Both the position numbers and the translations under genes were made by a program. A stretch of DNA of 64,000 nucleotides from Cynocephalus volans. Lineage: Eukaryota; Chordata; Mammalia; Dermoptera; Cynocephalidae. This document shows, piece after piece, positions 40,141 to 52,977 of this stretch (its first letter is position 1; each line of letters starts with the position of its first letter). Under the pieces are notes generated by a model. It made no database searches, was not told the origin of the DNA, and saw only the letters and a list, made by a program, of their open reading frames with translations. The DNA lies in assembly GCF_027409185.1 (NCBI RefSeq), contig NC_084462.1, forward strand, positions 23,039,577-23,103,576. Direction: 5' to 3'.

Positions 40141-43060
40141 GATTTTATTAATATTTCTTTCTGCTTTTCTGCAGTTTGTTTTATATTTTGCTTTTCCTAG
40201 CTTCTTTTTTTCCCCAGGTTTTTTCTTTTCCCATTTATTTCAGTTGAACATTACATTTACTTATTCTAAGCTGAGGTTAAAGTTTGTGCATGCATTTTGT
40301 TTTCTCTTGCCATCTCAACATCCCTATGGCAAACCACCTCTTCCCCTCCTTGTGGCCCAGGGTTAGTGTGGGGCAAGTGGGGAGGAACAAGAGTCACACA
40401 CACTGAAGTCTGGCTCCAGCCTCCCCATGGAGTTAAGTTAAATTTTTCTTTCTTCGGGAAGAACTTTGTGAAGCAGGACTGCGCAGAGCAGGACTTTAAC
40501 ACGAGAGAGATGTTTAACATTTTCTCTTGTTTCAGGCACTGATACATTAAGACATTCTTTTTCATAGTAAAACTAGTAAACTCTAATACAGCAGTAGCAA
40601 CAGAGGAGAGTTTGTTTCTAAAGAAAGAATTTGGCAAAAGCTCCCAGAGCGTAAGTAAATAGGTTTCCATATTTAAAGAGCCCTCAACATGTTCAGCAAA
40701 AGAAATGAAGTCCCATAAACATTCGTGCAATATTCACATACATGCTGTCATGGAATTTCAGGAAACCCTGGATAAAGATAAATACTGAGGATGGGTCACA
40801 TACAAAGGATCAGTGTTCAGATTGGTGACAGATTTCTCCAGAGCAATACTGAAAGCAACAGTGTGGTAGAACAATGTCTTCAAAATTCTGAGGGAAAATG
40901 ATCTCCACCCCAAAATTCTATCCCAATCAACATATCAATAAAGTATTATGTTAAAAATACATTATCAGAGATTTAAAGACTCAAAAAAATAAAATTTCTT
41001 GTACCTTTTCTCGTGAAGCAATGGAAGGATGTGTTTGATCCAGTGACATAATCCAGACAGTGGGTGGTTTGGGCTCAAAAGAGGAAGTCCTGGCAAAATG
41101 TGGCAGGTTTACAGCTGTGCAGCAAGCAGAGTATCCAGACGGGAGCACAAGAAACAATGTCTCTAGGAGGGATGTCTTCAGTACAGAAATGGTAACCAAT
41201 CATTGATCAATATTAAACACTTCACGTTCATGACAACACTTAAATCTTGCAACAGCCATTGAGATATGTACTATCTGTCACATGTGTGAGAAAACAGGCT
41301 CAATAAGATTTTGTCACTTGCTTATAATTACTGGATTGAAGTTTGAATGGAGCTGGGAAGGAGTGGAAAGAAAGGTAAAGAAGAGAGGGGAACGTTTCAG
41401 GTACCAGAAACCAAAAGAATGTTGGCTTCAAGGTGCCAGTGGGTTCAGATACTGTGAGACACAGCACGGAGACCTTTCAACTGGTGCAGAGGCCTCCAAA
41501 TGGATGAGGGTCGGTGCGAAGGCGGACGGAGATGGAGGCAGGAGGAGTTTGCATCAGACCCCATGGCGCTGGAGGCTCTTCGGATGGACAGTGATTTGAG
41601 GAGAGCCGGGATGCTGTGAGAGGCTTCTAGAATCTGCTTGCAAGGTGAATTGCATGAGAGGGGGGTACATAAATGGGGAAGACAAGTTGAAAATTGGCTA
41701 TCCTAGTGGAAAGGCCAATATATACTCCCCATTTCAAATGGGTGTGGAGCCAGCTCAGAGAAGGAAAAAGCCCACAACCATGTTCTCCTCTCAAGTTCTT
41801 GGCTTACACTGAATATAGTCTATTCATTCCACATTTCCAGGTATGCGACATTGATTTTGTCTTTGTTTGAATAATTTGTTTGTTTTCCAGAATATTGAAA
41901 TAATTCCTCATTAATCCTTCCAATAGTCAGTAATTTGAAAAGTTGAAATTTGCAAAACAAGTCAAGCAACCTTTTTTCAGGGAAGATTTCTGGAATGAAG
42001 TCTTACAGAGATTTCTCTCATTAAAACCCCCAAAAGTGGCACCAAGGCCTTGGGGGTGGTGAGAGTCCATATGCTCTGCTGTACACAACTACCCCTCCAG
42101 GTCAAGTCTGATTGTACTTTCACTTTTCCCATCAGCCCCAAACCCTGCACACTGTAGGCACAGAGAAGGCACTGAAGCGACTTCGCTGTTCACACAACTT
42201 GGAGAGTAAGAAAAGTGACTTGATTACAGCCCACAGAAATGCGAAATTGCTCATTGTCTTCCAGGAGACAACAACTGGTTTACCACGGCACTCTCCTACC
42301 TGTGGAGCCCCTGACATGTCAGGCTGAGAGCAGGTTACAAGATGTCTTTTATTTATTTATTTATTTCCCCCCCGCCCCCCACAAGATGTCTTTTAAACTC
42401 TGCTTGTGTCTGCTCCGTGCAAGTGAAGCTTCCACAGCATTTTGTCAAAACAAATGGGGCACAATTTGGGAAACACTCTTGCTTCCCATATTAGGGCCAC
42501 AGGCCTCCCGACCCCCAGTTCTTGCCTCTGCACAACTGAGATGTAGAAACCTTTGGTTTCTGGAACTAGAGCCTGCGACTAACTTCCTTGAAACTCCAGG
42601 CACCAGGAGCCCCTGTGGCTACCTGAGAGGCTCCTAGGATCCTTAGGGATTGCTCAACAACTGACTGACAAAAAAGGGACCTGGGCCATGAGTCAGGGGT
42701 CCAGCTGGGAGTCACCTGTCTTTCCTGCTGGAAAGGGAATGAGTCTGAGGATGCAAACCAGCTGGGGTGAGGAGAGGGAGACACCTGCCTAGGAGCAAAA
42801 TTTTTTAAATGGGCGCTAAAAAAACCTCAGTAACTAAGATCAATGATATGTTAATGCATCCTTTTTAAAAAAATCAAAATTCATGCAAAAAATTTATGAT
42901 GAACTGTCAAAAGTTTAAATACAGACAGGACTCCACAGGGATTAAGGTGAGCTGAGTACGGGGTTGAATGGCATCTATATTTAAATTTTTGATGTTTTGT
43001 TCAAACTGTGATGCTATGGATTTTTGGCATCAATTTTGCTTTTTAAATCATATTGCATGA
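40141..43060. other. Intergenic stretch with weak repeat traces
   Basis: An L1-like fragment lies near 40840-41000 ('caaaattctgagggaaaatg') and a short TTTA repeat near 42350-42366. I see no gene in the remainder. Confidence 0.5.
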
Positions 43061-43061
43061 A

Positions 43062-43173
43062 GGGCTTGCCAGTTAGCTCAGTTGGTGGGGGTGCGGTGCT
43101 GATAACACCAAAGTCCCTGTACCAGGTTCCATCCCTGTACCAGCCAGCTGAGAAAAATGAAGAAAATAAAAAA
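43062..43173 (+). mobile_element. tRNA-Ile-derived SINE monomer followed by TA repeat
   Basis: cttgccagttagctcagttg...gcggtgctgataacaccaaa; A-rich tail passing into (TA)12. Confidence 0.8.
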
Positions 43174-43174
43174 G

Positions 43175-43198
43175 TATATATATATATATATATATATA
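43175..43198 (+). repeat. (TA)12 microsatellite
   Basis: Twelve TA units at the tail of the SINE monomer, an origin typical of SINE-tail microsatellites. Confidence 0.9.
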
Positions 43199-43407
43199 CT
43201 CCTTCCCTCTTCCTGAAGGGGTGGGCTCCAGCCCTGAGGGGTCAAGAGACTCACAAAGCAAAGCTTTTTTGGACTGTTTCTCATCAGTGGCTGTCAAGAT
43301 TAAAGACTTGCCCCTATCCTGACCTAAAATTTCCCCTTCAAGTATATATCAGAGAGAAATAGCTGCTCATAGTGTAAATATGCCTGTATTAGAATGTTCA
43401 AGCCACT

Positions 43408-43828
43408 TGTATCAGTCCATTTCTGTTGCTTATAATGAAATACATGGCAGTGGGTATTTTATAAAGAAAATAAAATTTATTGCTTACAGTTTCTGAGGCT
43501 GGGAAGTCCAAATTTCATCTGGTGGTAGCAACAGTGACCCAGGGGTCTCACATTGCAAGATGGTGGAAGCAGAGAGAGACTAACCTGCTTATTCACTCTC
43601 CTTTTAAAGCTCTCCAAACCACGCCCCATACTACCATTTTTAATCCATTCACTACCACAGGGTCCTACAATCTAATCACATCTTCAAGGTACCACCTTTC
43701 AATTACCATAATAGGATTTCCCACCCTCTTAACAGTCACAGTGGGGGCTAAGTTTCTAATACATAAAACTTGGGGGACACAATTCAAGCTTCAGTGAGTT
43801 TTGGAGAGACATGAGTCAATCCACTACA
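43408..43828 (-). mobile_element. MaLR-like solo LTR, copy 2
   Basis: Reverse-oriented copy of the LTR at 34462. It runs TG...CA with flanks CCACT (43403-43407) and CCATT (43829-43833), a nearly intact 5-bp target duplication. Confidence 0.78.
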
Positions 43829-43834
43829 CCATTA

Positions 43835-44160
43835 TTGTTTAATTTTTACAAAGAGAGGCAACCTATATGTCCATCAATTGGGAAAGAGTTTAATAAAGCG
43901 TGATACATCCTGCAATGGAACATCTTGCAAAATTTTTTTTAAAATGTAACACAGCAGATACATGTGTGCACACCTGGAAAGACCTTCAAAACACACTAAG
44001 TGAACAACAACAAGTTACAGAACATATAAAATGATGCAATTTGTGTTTTTCACCACAGATTTGCAAAAGGGTTTATACTTATTAGTGCTTGGAAAAATCA
44101 GAAATTCTATACGTCAAGATGCAGAAAATGTATACATCTGCGTAGAGGAGTGGTATTTCA
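43835..44160 (+). mobile_element. Old L1-like 3' region
   Basis: 'aacctatatgtccatcaatt gggaaagag' and 'atacatcctgcaatggaaca' are the diverged L1 3' ORF2/UTR motif. Confidence 0.6.
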
Positions 44161-44394
44161 AGAGAACTTTTATTCTGTCTGTTCTTTTGTTATCTTAATA
44201 TTTTGCTAAAAGAAAGTGTTAATGTATGCGGTGTGTCAAAACCCACTTCAGCCATGGGGCTGAAATGAAAAATGATGCAATTCATGCACATTACCTAGCA
44301 TCATACTGAAAAGACAGTAAATGCTTAGCAGCTTCCCTATTGTGAGAAGCCAGAGGTGGTATGCCCAGCAGTTAAACAGTTACTCTCTGGAATC

Positions 44395-44525
44395 AGGCTG
44401 CCTGGATTGAATATCAGTTCCCAGCTTGGCTAGTTATGAGTCCCCTGACCTCAGGCGAGTTGTGTAAACTTTCCTCACTTTCCAAACTTGCCTTGTCAGT
44501 AATGTGGGTAAATAATAGTTCCGGT
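44395..44525 (+). mobile_element. MIR SINE fragment
   Basis: 'tctggaatcaggctgcctgg attgaat' with a following 'agttatgagtcccctgacct' matches the MIR core. Confidence 0.7.
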
Positions 44526-44619
44526 CCACACATGCGTCTCGGGAAAGAAGTTAGGCAATATAAAAAGCCCTACAAGAGTGTCTAAAATGCAGCTCTGTCT
44601 CAATAAATAATAAGACGTC

Positions 44620-44760
44620 TAAGTTATATTCATATATAAGTATATATGAATATATAAGTAATAAGTATATATGTATATATGTAATTATATATACAATTAT
44701 ATATACTATATATAATTAAGAAGTAATTATATATACAATTAATACTAAGTATATACACAT
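44620..44760 (+). repeat. AT-rich low-complexity tract
   Basis: Imperfect TATATA/ATATAAGT alternation over about 140 bp. Confidence 0.75.
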
Positions 44761-45394
44761 TTACTTTGTTATTATGATTATTGTTTCACTATACTCACTA
44801 AAATATAAGTTCCACGAGGGCACAGATTTTTGTCAGTTTCGTTCATTGCGGCATCTTCGGCACCTGGAATATAAACATAGTCACTCAGTATTTGTCATAC
44901 TGAACTGATGAACTGAAAAGCCATTTGTCAGCCTCTGAGAAAGGGCTTAGACCTGGTTGAAATATGTTTTCAACAACAGAAGACCCACAAAAATCTTCAC
45001 TGGTATTTGCCCCAGGCCCCCTTTCTTATCACCCTACCTTGGTCATTCACATGACTCTTTGACCTTGGCTAGGAAAATACAAAGAAGTCCAGGACCATTT
45101 TCTCACCCAGCCAGTACCAAGCCGATGACACACTTTGAGGTGTCCTTTCTTGGGCTCATGCCCAGTTCTGCCATGTTTAAGACACTGAATGTACACCCAC
45201 CCTCCCAGGCAGCTCCCAGCTTCCAGATGAGCACTTCAACTCCTATTGCTTTGGGTTTTCCTTCTTGGTTGTTTAATCATTTCTCTTTTCCTTCCTGGTG
45301 TGGGTTGGTGCCACTCACCTCTGGAGGGTCTCCAGCAAGACTCCCTGCTTCCTTCTTCTCCGGCACAGATATGTCCAAGTCCATCCAGCTGGGT

Positions 45395-45555
45395 GACCTT
45401 GGGCAAGTCGCTTAATTGCTCTGTGACTGTTTCTTCTTCTGCCAAGTGGAGAAAAGAAAAATACCTCCCTCACAAGACTGTTCAGAAGATTAAATAAACT
45501 AATATACATATAATGCTCTGAGAATAGCACCCAGCACTTGGTAAGAGCTATATAA
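45395..45555 (+). mobile_element. MIR SINE fragment
   Basis: 'gtgaccttgggcaagtcgct taattgctctgtgactgttt' then 'tagcacccagcacttggtaa' is a fairly complete MIR. Confidence 0.78.
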
Positions 45556-46133
45556 ATTTTTGTTTAGATGCATGCATACCTACATACCAAAAAATCTAGA
45601 CTGAGACACTGAATTGAAGTGTTATCCTTAAGTATAAGAAAACAGAGTGTCCAGGCTGTTGGGGTTTGGCCTACTGGGAGGTTTAAAGAGTAGGACCTTA
45701 CTGGGTTGAGTCCCTTTCCCACCCAGAGCTTTCCCTGTCCCAAGAGCCTCCCCGCCACAGTTCCTCCCTCTGACCCTTCATGGCATATCCTGTGCCCAGG
45801 GCAGCAGCACTGGCCTGGACCAGATGTGGAGCATCCCTCAGGGGGATCGACAGCCAGAATGTGGCTCCTGAGCCAGTGGGGTCTCCCTCACCCCAGGGAG
45901 AGATCTATTTCTGACTCATCTTTGCTCAAGGCCCCTGTGCATGTTGCATTTCCTTACATGAGTTTGCCTCCTGATGTTGAAATTCCAGGGCTGTAAAGCT
46001 GGGCAGTGAGCACCCCACAACTGTCAAACTGTCCACCCCAGAAGGGAGTGGAAAGTGTGGGATTCCAGCTTCCAGGCCAACTGCACCCCCTCTTCTGTTT
46101 AAGTGTCCAATTCAATGGAATTTAAGCAATATA

Positions 46134-46424
46134 CAGTCGTCCCTCGGTATCTGGTGGGGATTCGTTCCAGGGCCCCCACAGATACCAAAATCCACGGATG
46201 CTCAAGCCCCTTGTATCAAATGGCCATACTATTTGTGTATAACCTACTCACATCCTCCTATATACTTTAAATCATCTCTAGGTTGCTTAAAATACCTAAT
46301 ATAATGTAAATGCTATATATAGCTTTTATACTGTACTGTTTTAAAATTTGTATTATTTCTTATTGTTTTACTGTTATTGTTTCATTGCATTTTTTTCCAA
46401 ATATTTTTGAACCTCGTTGGTTGG
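46134..46424 (+). mobile_element. MER2-type Tigger MITE, 3' end lost
   Basis: Starts CAGTCGTCCCTCGGTATCTG and follows the MER2 pattern (ctcaagccccttgtatcaaa; ataatgtaaatgctata). It breaks off at the cgttggttgg region before the expected terminal repeat, where LTR-like sequence begins. Confidence 0.75.
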
Positions 46425-46439
46425 AAGAGCTTCTGGACA

Positions 46440-46890
46440 GCTGAACACGTGGAGGTTCCTGGAGGGTGGCGCACCTGGAGAGGGCATGGAAGCTCTGCTC
46501 CCTTCCCCATATCTCGCCCTGTGCATCTCTTCATCTGTGTCCTTTATAACATCCTTTATAATAAACCAGTAAACATAAGTAAGTGTTTCCCTGAGTTCTG
46601 TGAGCCACTCTAACAAGTTAATTGAACCCAAAGGAGAGGGTCATGGGAACCCTGATTTATAGCTGGTTGGTCAGAGGCACAGGTAAAACAATATGGGGCT
46701 TGTGATTAGTGTCAGAAGTGGGGGTCAGTCTTCTGGGACTGAGCCTCAACTTGTGGGATCTGACACTTTCTCCTGGGCAATAGTGTTGAGTTGGAGGACC
46801 CCAGTTGATGTCTGCTGCAGAATTGTTTGCTTGTTGTTGGGGAGAATTCATCACACATCTGGTGTCAAAAGTGTGTTGTGAGAGTATAAT
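46440..46890 (+). mobile_element. Probable ERVL-type LTR (MER21-like)
   Basis: 'tttataataaaccagtaaac ataagtaagtg', 'tgagttctgtgagccactct' and 'tctggtgtcaaaagtgtg' match the pattern of MER21-group LTRs as I recall it. Boundaries are approximate. Confidence 0.55.
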
Positions 46891-47455
46891 GGGAGAAACT
46901 GAGTTTGTTTTTTTCCACTTACCTTCCCTGTCTGCTTTTCAGGAAGGAAGGATGGAGACTCTGGACTAGAGGCCATAACAACTACGCTCTGTGCCTGTGC
47001 TCCTCTGTCAGGTGCCAGTAAACTCCAGGAATCCCAGAGAGACTCCAAAGAGGATCCATCAGGTGGGTGCATAGGGAGTTTTCGGATGGTTGAGTTCTGA
47101 GCTTGCCATGGCCGGTCACAGCCAGGTAGATAGCTCACACATTCTCTCTTCCCTCCTCTGGGAAGAGGCGTCTGCCCTTGGGAGACTCCCTAGGCTGTGT
47201 CATTCATCCTGGGCTAGGAGGTTGGAGCCAAGCCTTGTCCAGCCTTTTAGGAGGGGACCAAAACTTACAGACCGGGACAGCAGGGGCTGCATGACCTCTG
47301 GGTGTTTCCTTTCACCTGTACCTTCAGCCTGAAGTCACTGGGGTGAAAACCCGGCTCTCTGTTCCCTTTACTTGGCCTCCGGATTCCAGCTCACTGCCCA
47401 GGCCTCACACCGCCCCCACTTGGACAGCTTTCACACCCCAGACCGATCTGGACCT

Positions 47456-47497
47456 CTCAGGTCTAGGCAGCCTGGAAACTCAGGTCTAGGCAGCCTG
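47456..47497 (+). repeat. 19-bp tandem duplication
   Basis: CTCAGGTCTAGGCAGCCTG at 47456-47474 is repeated exactly at 47479-47497. Confidence 0.9.
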
Positions 47498-47654
47498 TGA
47501 CACTGATTTAGGAATGACTAGGTTTCCTAACTAGGAAAGTGTGACACTCCAAATTGTCTAGGACCCCCTCTAGCAAAGGTGTTCACTGGATACCCCATTT
47601 TCAGGGACAAGGGAAATGCTAATTAGATTTTTTTGTTACATTTTGCTGAAAGGA

Positions 47655-49955
47655 TACCCTTTATTTTATTTACTTTAAAAAAATTTTTAAAATTTTATTG
47701 AATATTGACCAATTATACTTGCATGTACTTATGGGGTACAAAGTGATGCTATGATACACGTGTACAATGTGGAATCAAGCTAATTAACATACCATCACCT
47801 CAATTATCATTTATTTCTTCTAACTGAAACACTGTACCCTTTGACCAACATCTCCCCGTTCCCCAACCCCCAGCCTTCATTCTGTTCTCTGCTTCCATAA
47901 ATTCGCTTGTTTTAGACTCCACTTTAAATGAGAAATGTGGTATTTGTGTTTCTGTGCCTGGCTTATTTCACTTAGCATAAGGTCCTCCATGTTCATGTTG
48001 TCACAAATGACAGAATTTCCCTCTTTAAAAAAGCTGAATAGCATTCCATAGTGTCTATATATCACACTTTCTTTATCATTCGTCCATTGATGGACACTTA
48101 GGTTGTTTCTATATTTTGGCTATTGGGAATGATGCTGTGATAAATATGGGACTGCAGACATCTCTTCAACATTCCATTTCAGATCCTTTGGCTACATACC
48201 CAGAAGTGGGATTGCTGGATCATATGGTCGTTCTATTGTTTGTTTTTTGAGGAACCTTGGTAGAATTTTCCATAATGGCTGTACTAATTTACATTCCCAC
48301 TGACAGTGCACAAGTTTTCCTTTCCTCCACATCCTTGCCAACACTTATCTTTCATCTTTTTGATAACTGCCATTCCAACAGGTATAAGATGATATCTCCT
48401 TGTGGTTTGAATTTGCATTTCCCTAGTGATTACTGATATTGAGCATTTTTTCCCCCATATATCTGTTGGCCATTTGTATGTCTTCTTTTGAGAAATGTCT
48501 ATCCAGGTCCTTTGCCCATTTTAAAATCAGGTTATTTGTTTTCTTGCTGTTGAGTTATATGAGTTCCCTATATATTTTGGAATTAATCCCTTATCAGATG
48601 TATGGCTTGCAAATATTTCCTCCCAATCTATAGGTTGCCTCTTCACTCTGTTAATTGTTTCCTTTGCTGTGCAGAAGCTTTTTAGCTTGATGGAGTCGCA
48701 TTTGTGTATTTTTGCTTTAGTTGCCTGTGCCTGTATAGTGTTGCTCAAAAAAGCGCTGTCCACTCCCATTTTGTGTAGCGTTTCCCCTGTTTTCTTCTAG
48801 TAGTTTCATAGTTTTGGGTCTTAGAATTAGGTCTTTAATCCATTTTGAATTGGTTTTTGTGTATGGTGAAAGATAGGGATCTAGTTTCAATCTCCTGCAT
48901 ATGGATATCCAGTTTTCCAAGCACCATTTATTGAAGAGGCTGTCGTTTCTCCACTGTATATTCTTGGCACCTTTGTAGAAAATCAGTTGGCAGTAAGTGT
49001 GTGGGTGTATTTCTGGGCTCTCTGTTCTGTTCCATTGGTCTGTTTGTCTATTTTTATGCCAGTACCATACTGTTTTGGTTACTATAGCCTTATAATATAT
49101 TTTGTTTTGTTTTTGGTGGCTGATCAGTATGGGAATATATATATTTAAAATTTTATCTTATAGTATATTTTGAAGTTAGGAAGTGTGATGCTTCCAACTG
49201 TGTTCATTTTGTTCTTTTTTATTTTAGCTACATGGGTCTTTTGTGGTTCCACACAAATTTTAAAGTCATTTTTTATATTTCTGTGAAGAATATCATTGGT
49301 ATTTTGAAAGGGATTACATTGAATGTATAGATCGTTTTGGGTAATATGGACATTTTGGTGATGTCAATTCTTCCAACCCAAGAACAAAGGATAGCTTCCC
49401 ATTTATTTGTGTCCTCTTCATTTTTTTTCATTAATGTTTTATAGTTTTCATTGTAGAATTCTTTCACTTCCTTGGTTAAATTTACTTGTAGGTATTTCAT
49501 TTTTATGGTAGCTATTGTGAATGGGATTATTACTTTGATTTCTTCTTCAGCTATTTCATTATTGGCATATAGGAAGGCTATTGATTTTTGTGTGTTGATT
49601 TTGTCTCCTGCCACTATATTGAATTCATGTATTAGTTCTAGCAATTTTTTTTGTGGAGTCTTTAGGGTTTTCTATATATAGGATGATGTCATCTGCAAAT
49701 AGAGATAGCCTGACTTCCTCTTTTCTGATTTGAACATTTATTGCTTTCTCTTGCCTTATTGCACTGGCTAGAACTTCCAGTCTTATGTTTAATAAAAGTG
49801 GGGAAAGTAGGCACCCTTGTCTTGTTCCAGATCTTAGAGGAAATCTCCAACTTTTGTCCATTTAGTATATCAGCTGTGCTATTATTTTATTATCTTTGCA
49901 TCTGTGTTCATTAGGGACATTGGACTGTAGTCTTCTTTCTGTTGTATCTTTTCAA
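47655..49955 (-). mobile_element. L1 retrotransposon, antisense, 5'-truncated, ORF2 remnants
   Basis: The 3' UTR begins at about 47655 (minus-strand end) and ORF2 follows to about 49955. Reverse-transcriptase remnants are visible on the minus strand around 49861-49625 ([12 protein letters not shown]), with C-terminal ORF2 pieces at 49644-49273 and 48920-47877. Many frame breaks show it is dead. It abuts the 3' end of a second antisense L1. Confidence 0.88.
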
Positions 49956-50202
49956 AATTTTTTTTGAAACATAGTTGATTTTGTACCATATTTGTGGGGT
50001 ACAGAGTTGAGTATCAATATCTGTGTGCAATACATAATACTCAAATCAGGATAATTAGTATATTCTACATGATACAATGTAATTGTTTTTCATGGCCCTT
50101 TACCAATTCCTCCCTTACTCTCTTCCCTCCACCTTTCCCATCTCTTGTGACTTCAGTTCTGTTCTCTCCTTTTGAAAGTTCAATGTATTATTGTGATTGT
50201 TT

Positions 50203-50753
50203 TGTGGAATATACTATAAAGCATATGTACTTCACAGGGCCTGGTTTTGCAAAGCCTTGCAGTTTCAAATATTGACCTTGCAAGGACAGGAAATTTTCCT
50301 CAGGCTACAAGTCTCTGTTGTAAGATAAGAATTGTGGCACAGCAGGTTGCTGGCTCAAAGACAGACTAGTTACTGATTGTTATGTAAAGATACTGAGAAA
50401 TTGTTATAAGAAGGAATGTTTGCTAAGATCAAGCTTGTGTTGATAAGACCACTTAATTGTCTACTGAAATATCATCTGGCTTATTTCACTGAAAGTAACC
50501 AGCCTATATTCTTAAACTATAATCCCACCTTTGTTCTCTTCCTGTAACTTCCTGGTCTGGAAAATAAATGCAGGAAGAGAATCACAATTTGGCATTAATT
50601 TCCCAAGGAAGGGATCCCTCTCGTGAGGAGATTAACCACTTCAGGGCCTCTCACTGCTCAGAAGAGATGGGCTTTGAGTAATCCTTTGCATCTCCATCAC
50701 CCAGGGGAAGTGGGGTGACAAATCCATGGGCAGTGAAGCAACACAAAGCAACA
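50203..50753 (+). mobile_element. Probable ERV solo LTR inserted in L1
   Basis: About 550 bp of non-L1 sequence starting TGTGGAATATAC and ending AAAGCAACA, with AATAAA at 50563-50568. It interrupts the antisense L1 3' region. The L1 poly-T run at 50763-50783 follows. No clean target duplication is evident. Confidence 0.5.
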
Positions 50754-52132
50754 TTGGTTTATCTTTTTTTTTTTTTTTTTTTTAGCTTCCAATTATGAGT
50801 GAGGACATGTGGTATTTCTTTTTCTGTGCATGGATTATTTCACTTAATATGATTTTCTCTAAGTTCATCCATGTGGCTGCGAATGGCAGAATTTCATTCT
50901 TTTTTATGTCAGAGTAGTATTGCATTATGTATGTATACTACATTTTCCTTATCCAGTCATCTGACAGTGGACAGTTAGGTTGGTTCCAACTCTTGACTAT
51001 TGTGAATAGAGCTGTGATAAACATGGAGGGTACAGGTATCCTTTTGGCCTGATGATTTCCATTCCTTTGGGTATATACCCAGCAGTGGGATTGCTGGATC
51101 GTATGGTAGTTCTAGCTGTAGTTGTTTGAGGAAACTCCATACTGTTATCCATAATGACTACATCAGTTTACAGTTCTACCAACAATGTAGGAGAGTTCCC
51201 CTTTCTCTGCATCTTCACCGGCATTTGTTGTTCTTAGTATTTTTGATAATGGCGACTCTGTTGTGAGATCATATCTTAGTGTGGTTTTGATGTGCATTTC
51301 CGTGATGCTTCGTAATGCTGAGTATTTTTTCATGTATCTCTTGGCCATTTGTGTATCTTCCTTTGAGAAATGCCTATTCAGCTCTTTTGCCCATTTTTTA
51401 ATTGGGTTACTTGTTCTTCTACTGTTGTTTCAGTTCCTTGTATATTCTGAATATTAATCCCTTGTTGAATGCATAGTTTACAAATATTTTCTCTCATTCC
51501 ATAGGTTGTCTTTTTGCTCTGTTAACTGTTTCTTTTGCTCAGCAGAAGCTTTTTGGTTTGATATAATTCCATCTGTTTATTTTTCCTTTTTTTGCCTGTG
51601 CTTTTGGGGTGTTATTCATAAAGTCTTTGCCCAGCCCTGCTTCCTGAAGTGTTTCCCATGTGTTTTCATTTTGAGTTGATATGGTATATGGCAAGAGGTA
51701 CAGGTCTAGTTTCATTCCACTACATATGGATATCCAGTTTTCCCAGCAACATTTATTGAAGAGGCTGCCTTTCCCCATTGTATGTTCTTTGTGCCTTTGT
51801 TGAAGATCAGTTGGCTGTAAGCATATGGGATGATTTCTGGGTTCTCTGTTCTGTTCCATTGGCTTGGGTGTCTATTTTTATGCCAGTACCATGCTATTTT
51901 GGTTACTGTAGCTTAGCAGTATAATTTGAAGTTGGGTAGTATAGTGCCTCTGGCTTTACTTTTTTTTTTTTTTTTGCTCAGATTGCTCTGGCTATTTGGG
52001 CTCTTTTGTTGTTCCATATAAATGTTAGGATTGTTTTTTCTATTTCTTTGAAGAATGTCATTAGTATTTTGATGAGGATTGCATTGAGTCTGTAAATTGC
52101 TTTGGGTAGTATGGACATTTTCATAATATTAA

Positions 52133-52300
52133 ATCTTTTTTTTTTTTTTTTGACCGGTAAGGGGATAGCAACCCTTGACTTGGTGTTGTCAGCACCACAC
52201 TCAGCCAGTGAGTGAACTGGCCATCCCTATATTGGATCTGAACCCATGGCCTTGGTGTTATCAGCACTGCACTCTCCCAAGTGAGCCATGGGCCAGCCCC
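52133..52300 (-). mobile_element. Dimeric tRNA-derived SINE inserted in L1
   Basis: Minus strand: gggctggcccatggctcact unit, then gatggccagttcactcactg unit, ccccttaccggtca and a poly-A tail. Flanked by TTCATAATATTAA and TTCATAACGTTAA. Confidence 0.85.
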
Positions 52301-52439
52301 ATTCATAACGTTAATTCTTCCAATCCAAGAGCATGGAATGTCTTTCCATCTTTTTGTGTCCTCTTTAATTTCCTTCAGCAGTGATTTGTAGTTCTCATTG
52401 TAGAGCTCTTTCACATCCTTGGTTAAATTTATTCCTAGG

Positions 52440-52734
52440 AATGGAAATCATCAAGTCGAAAGTATACCTGTTCCCCAATGTTCATCGCAGCACTCTTTAC
52501 AATAGCCAAGAGTTGGAACCAGCCCAAATGTCCATCATCAGATGAGTGGATACGGAAAATGTGGTATATCTACACAATGGAATACTACTCAGCTATAAAA
52601 ATGAATGAAATACTGCCATTTGCAACAACATGGATAGACCTTGAGAGAATTATATTAAGTGAAACAAGTCAGGCACAGAAAGAGAAATACCACATGTTCT
52701 CACTTATTGGTGGGAGCTAAAAATAAATAAATAA

Positions 52735-52788
<54 letters not shown>

Positions 52789-52977
52789 CTGGGGTTGGGG
52801 AGAAGACGGCATAACAACTACAATTCCTTGAAGTTCATACAACAAGCAAACAGAAAGGACGTTGTTGGGTGGGAGTGGGGAGAGGGAGGAGGGAGTGAGG
52901 TTTCGGTAATGGGCCACAATAATCAACCACATTGTATATCGACAAAATAAAATTTAAAAATAAATAAATAAATAAAT
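52440..52977 (+). mobile_element. Young 5'-truncated L1 with perfect 15-bp TSD
   Basis: 538 bp of sense L1: the end of ORF2 (open reading WYIYTMEYYSAIKMNEILPF, ...LSETSQAQKEKYHMF), 3' UTR with a (CA)24 tract, and a tail of TAAA units. It is flanked by AAATTTATTCCTAGG at 52425-52439 and 52978-52992, identical over 15 bp, and inserted in the opposite orientation to the older host L1. Confidence 0.92.
52738..52785 (+). repeat. (CA)24 microsatellite
   Basis: 48 bp of uninterrupted CA in the 3' UTR of the young L1. Confidence 0.95.
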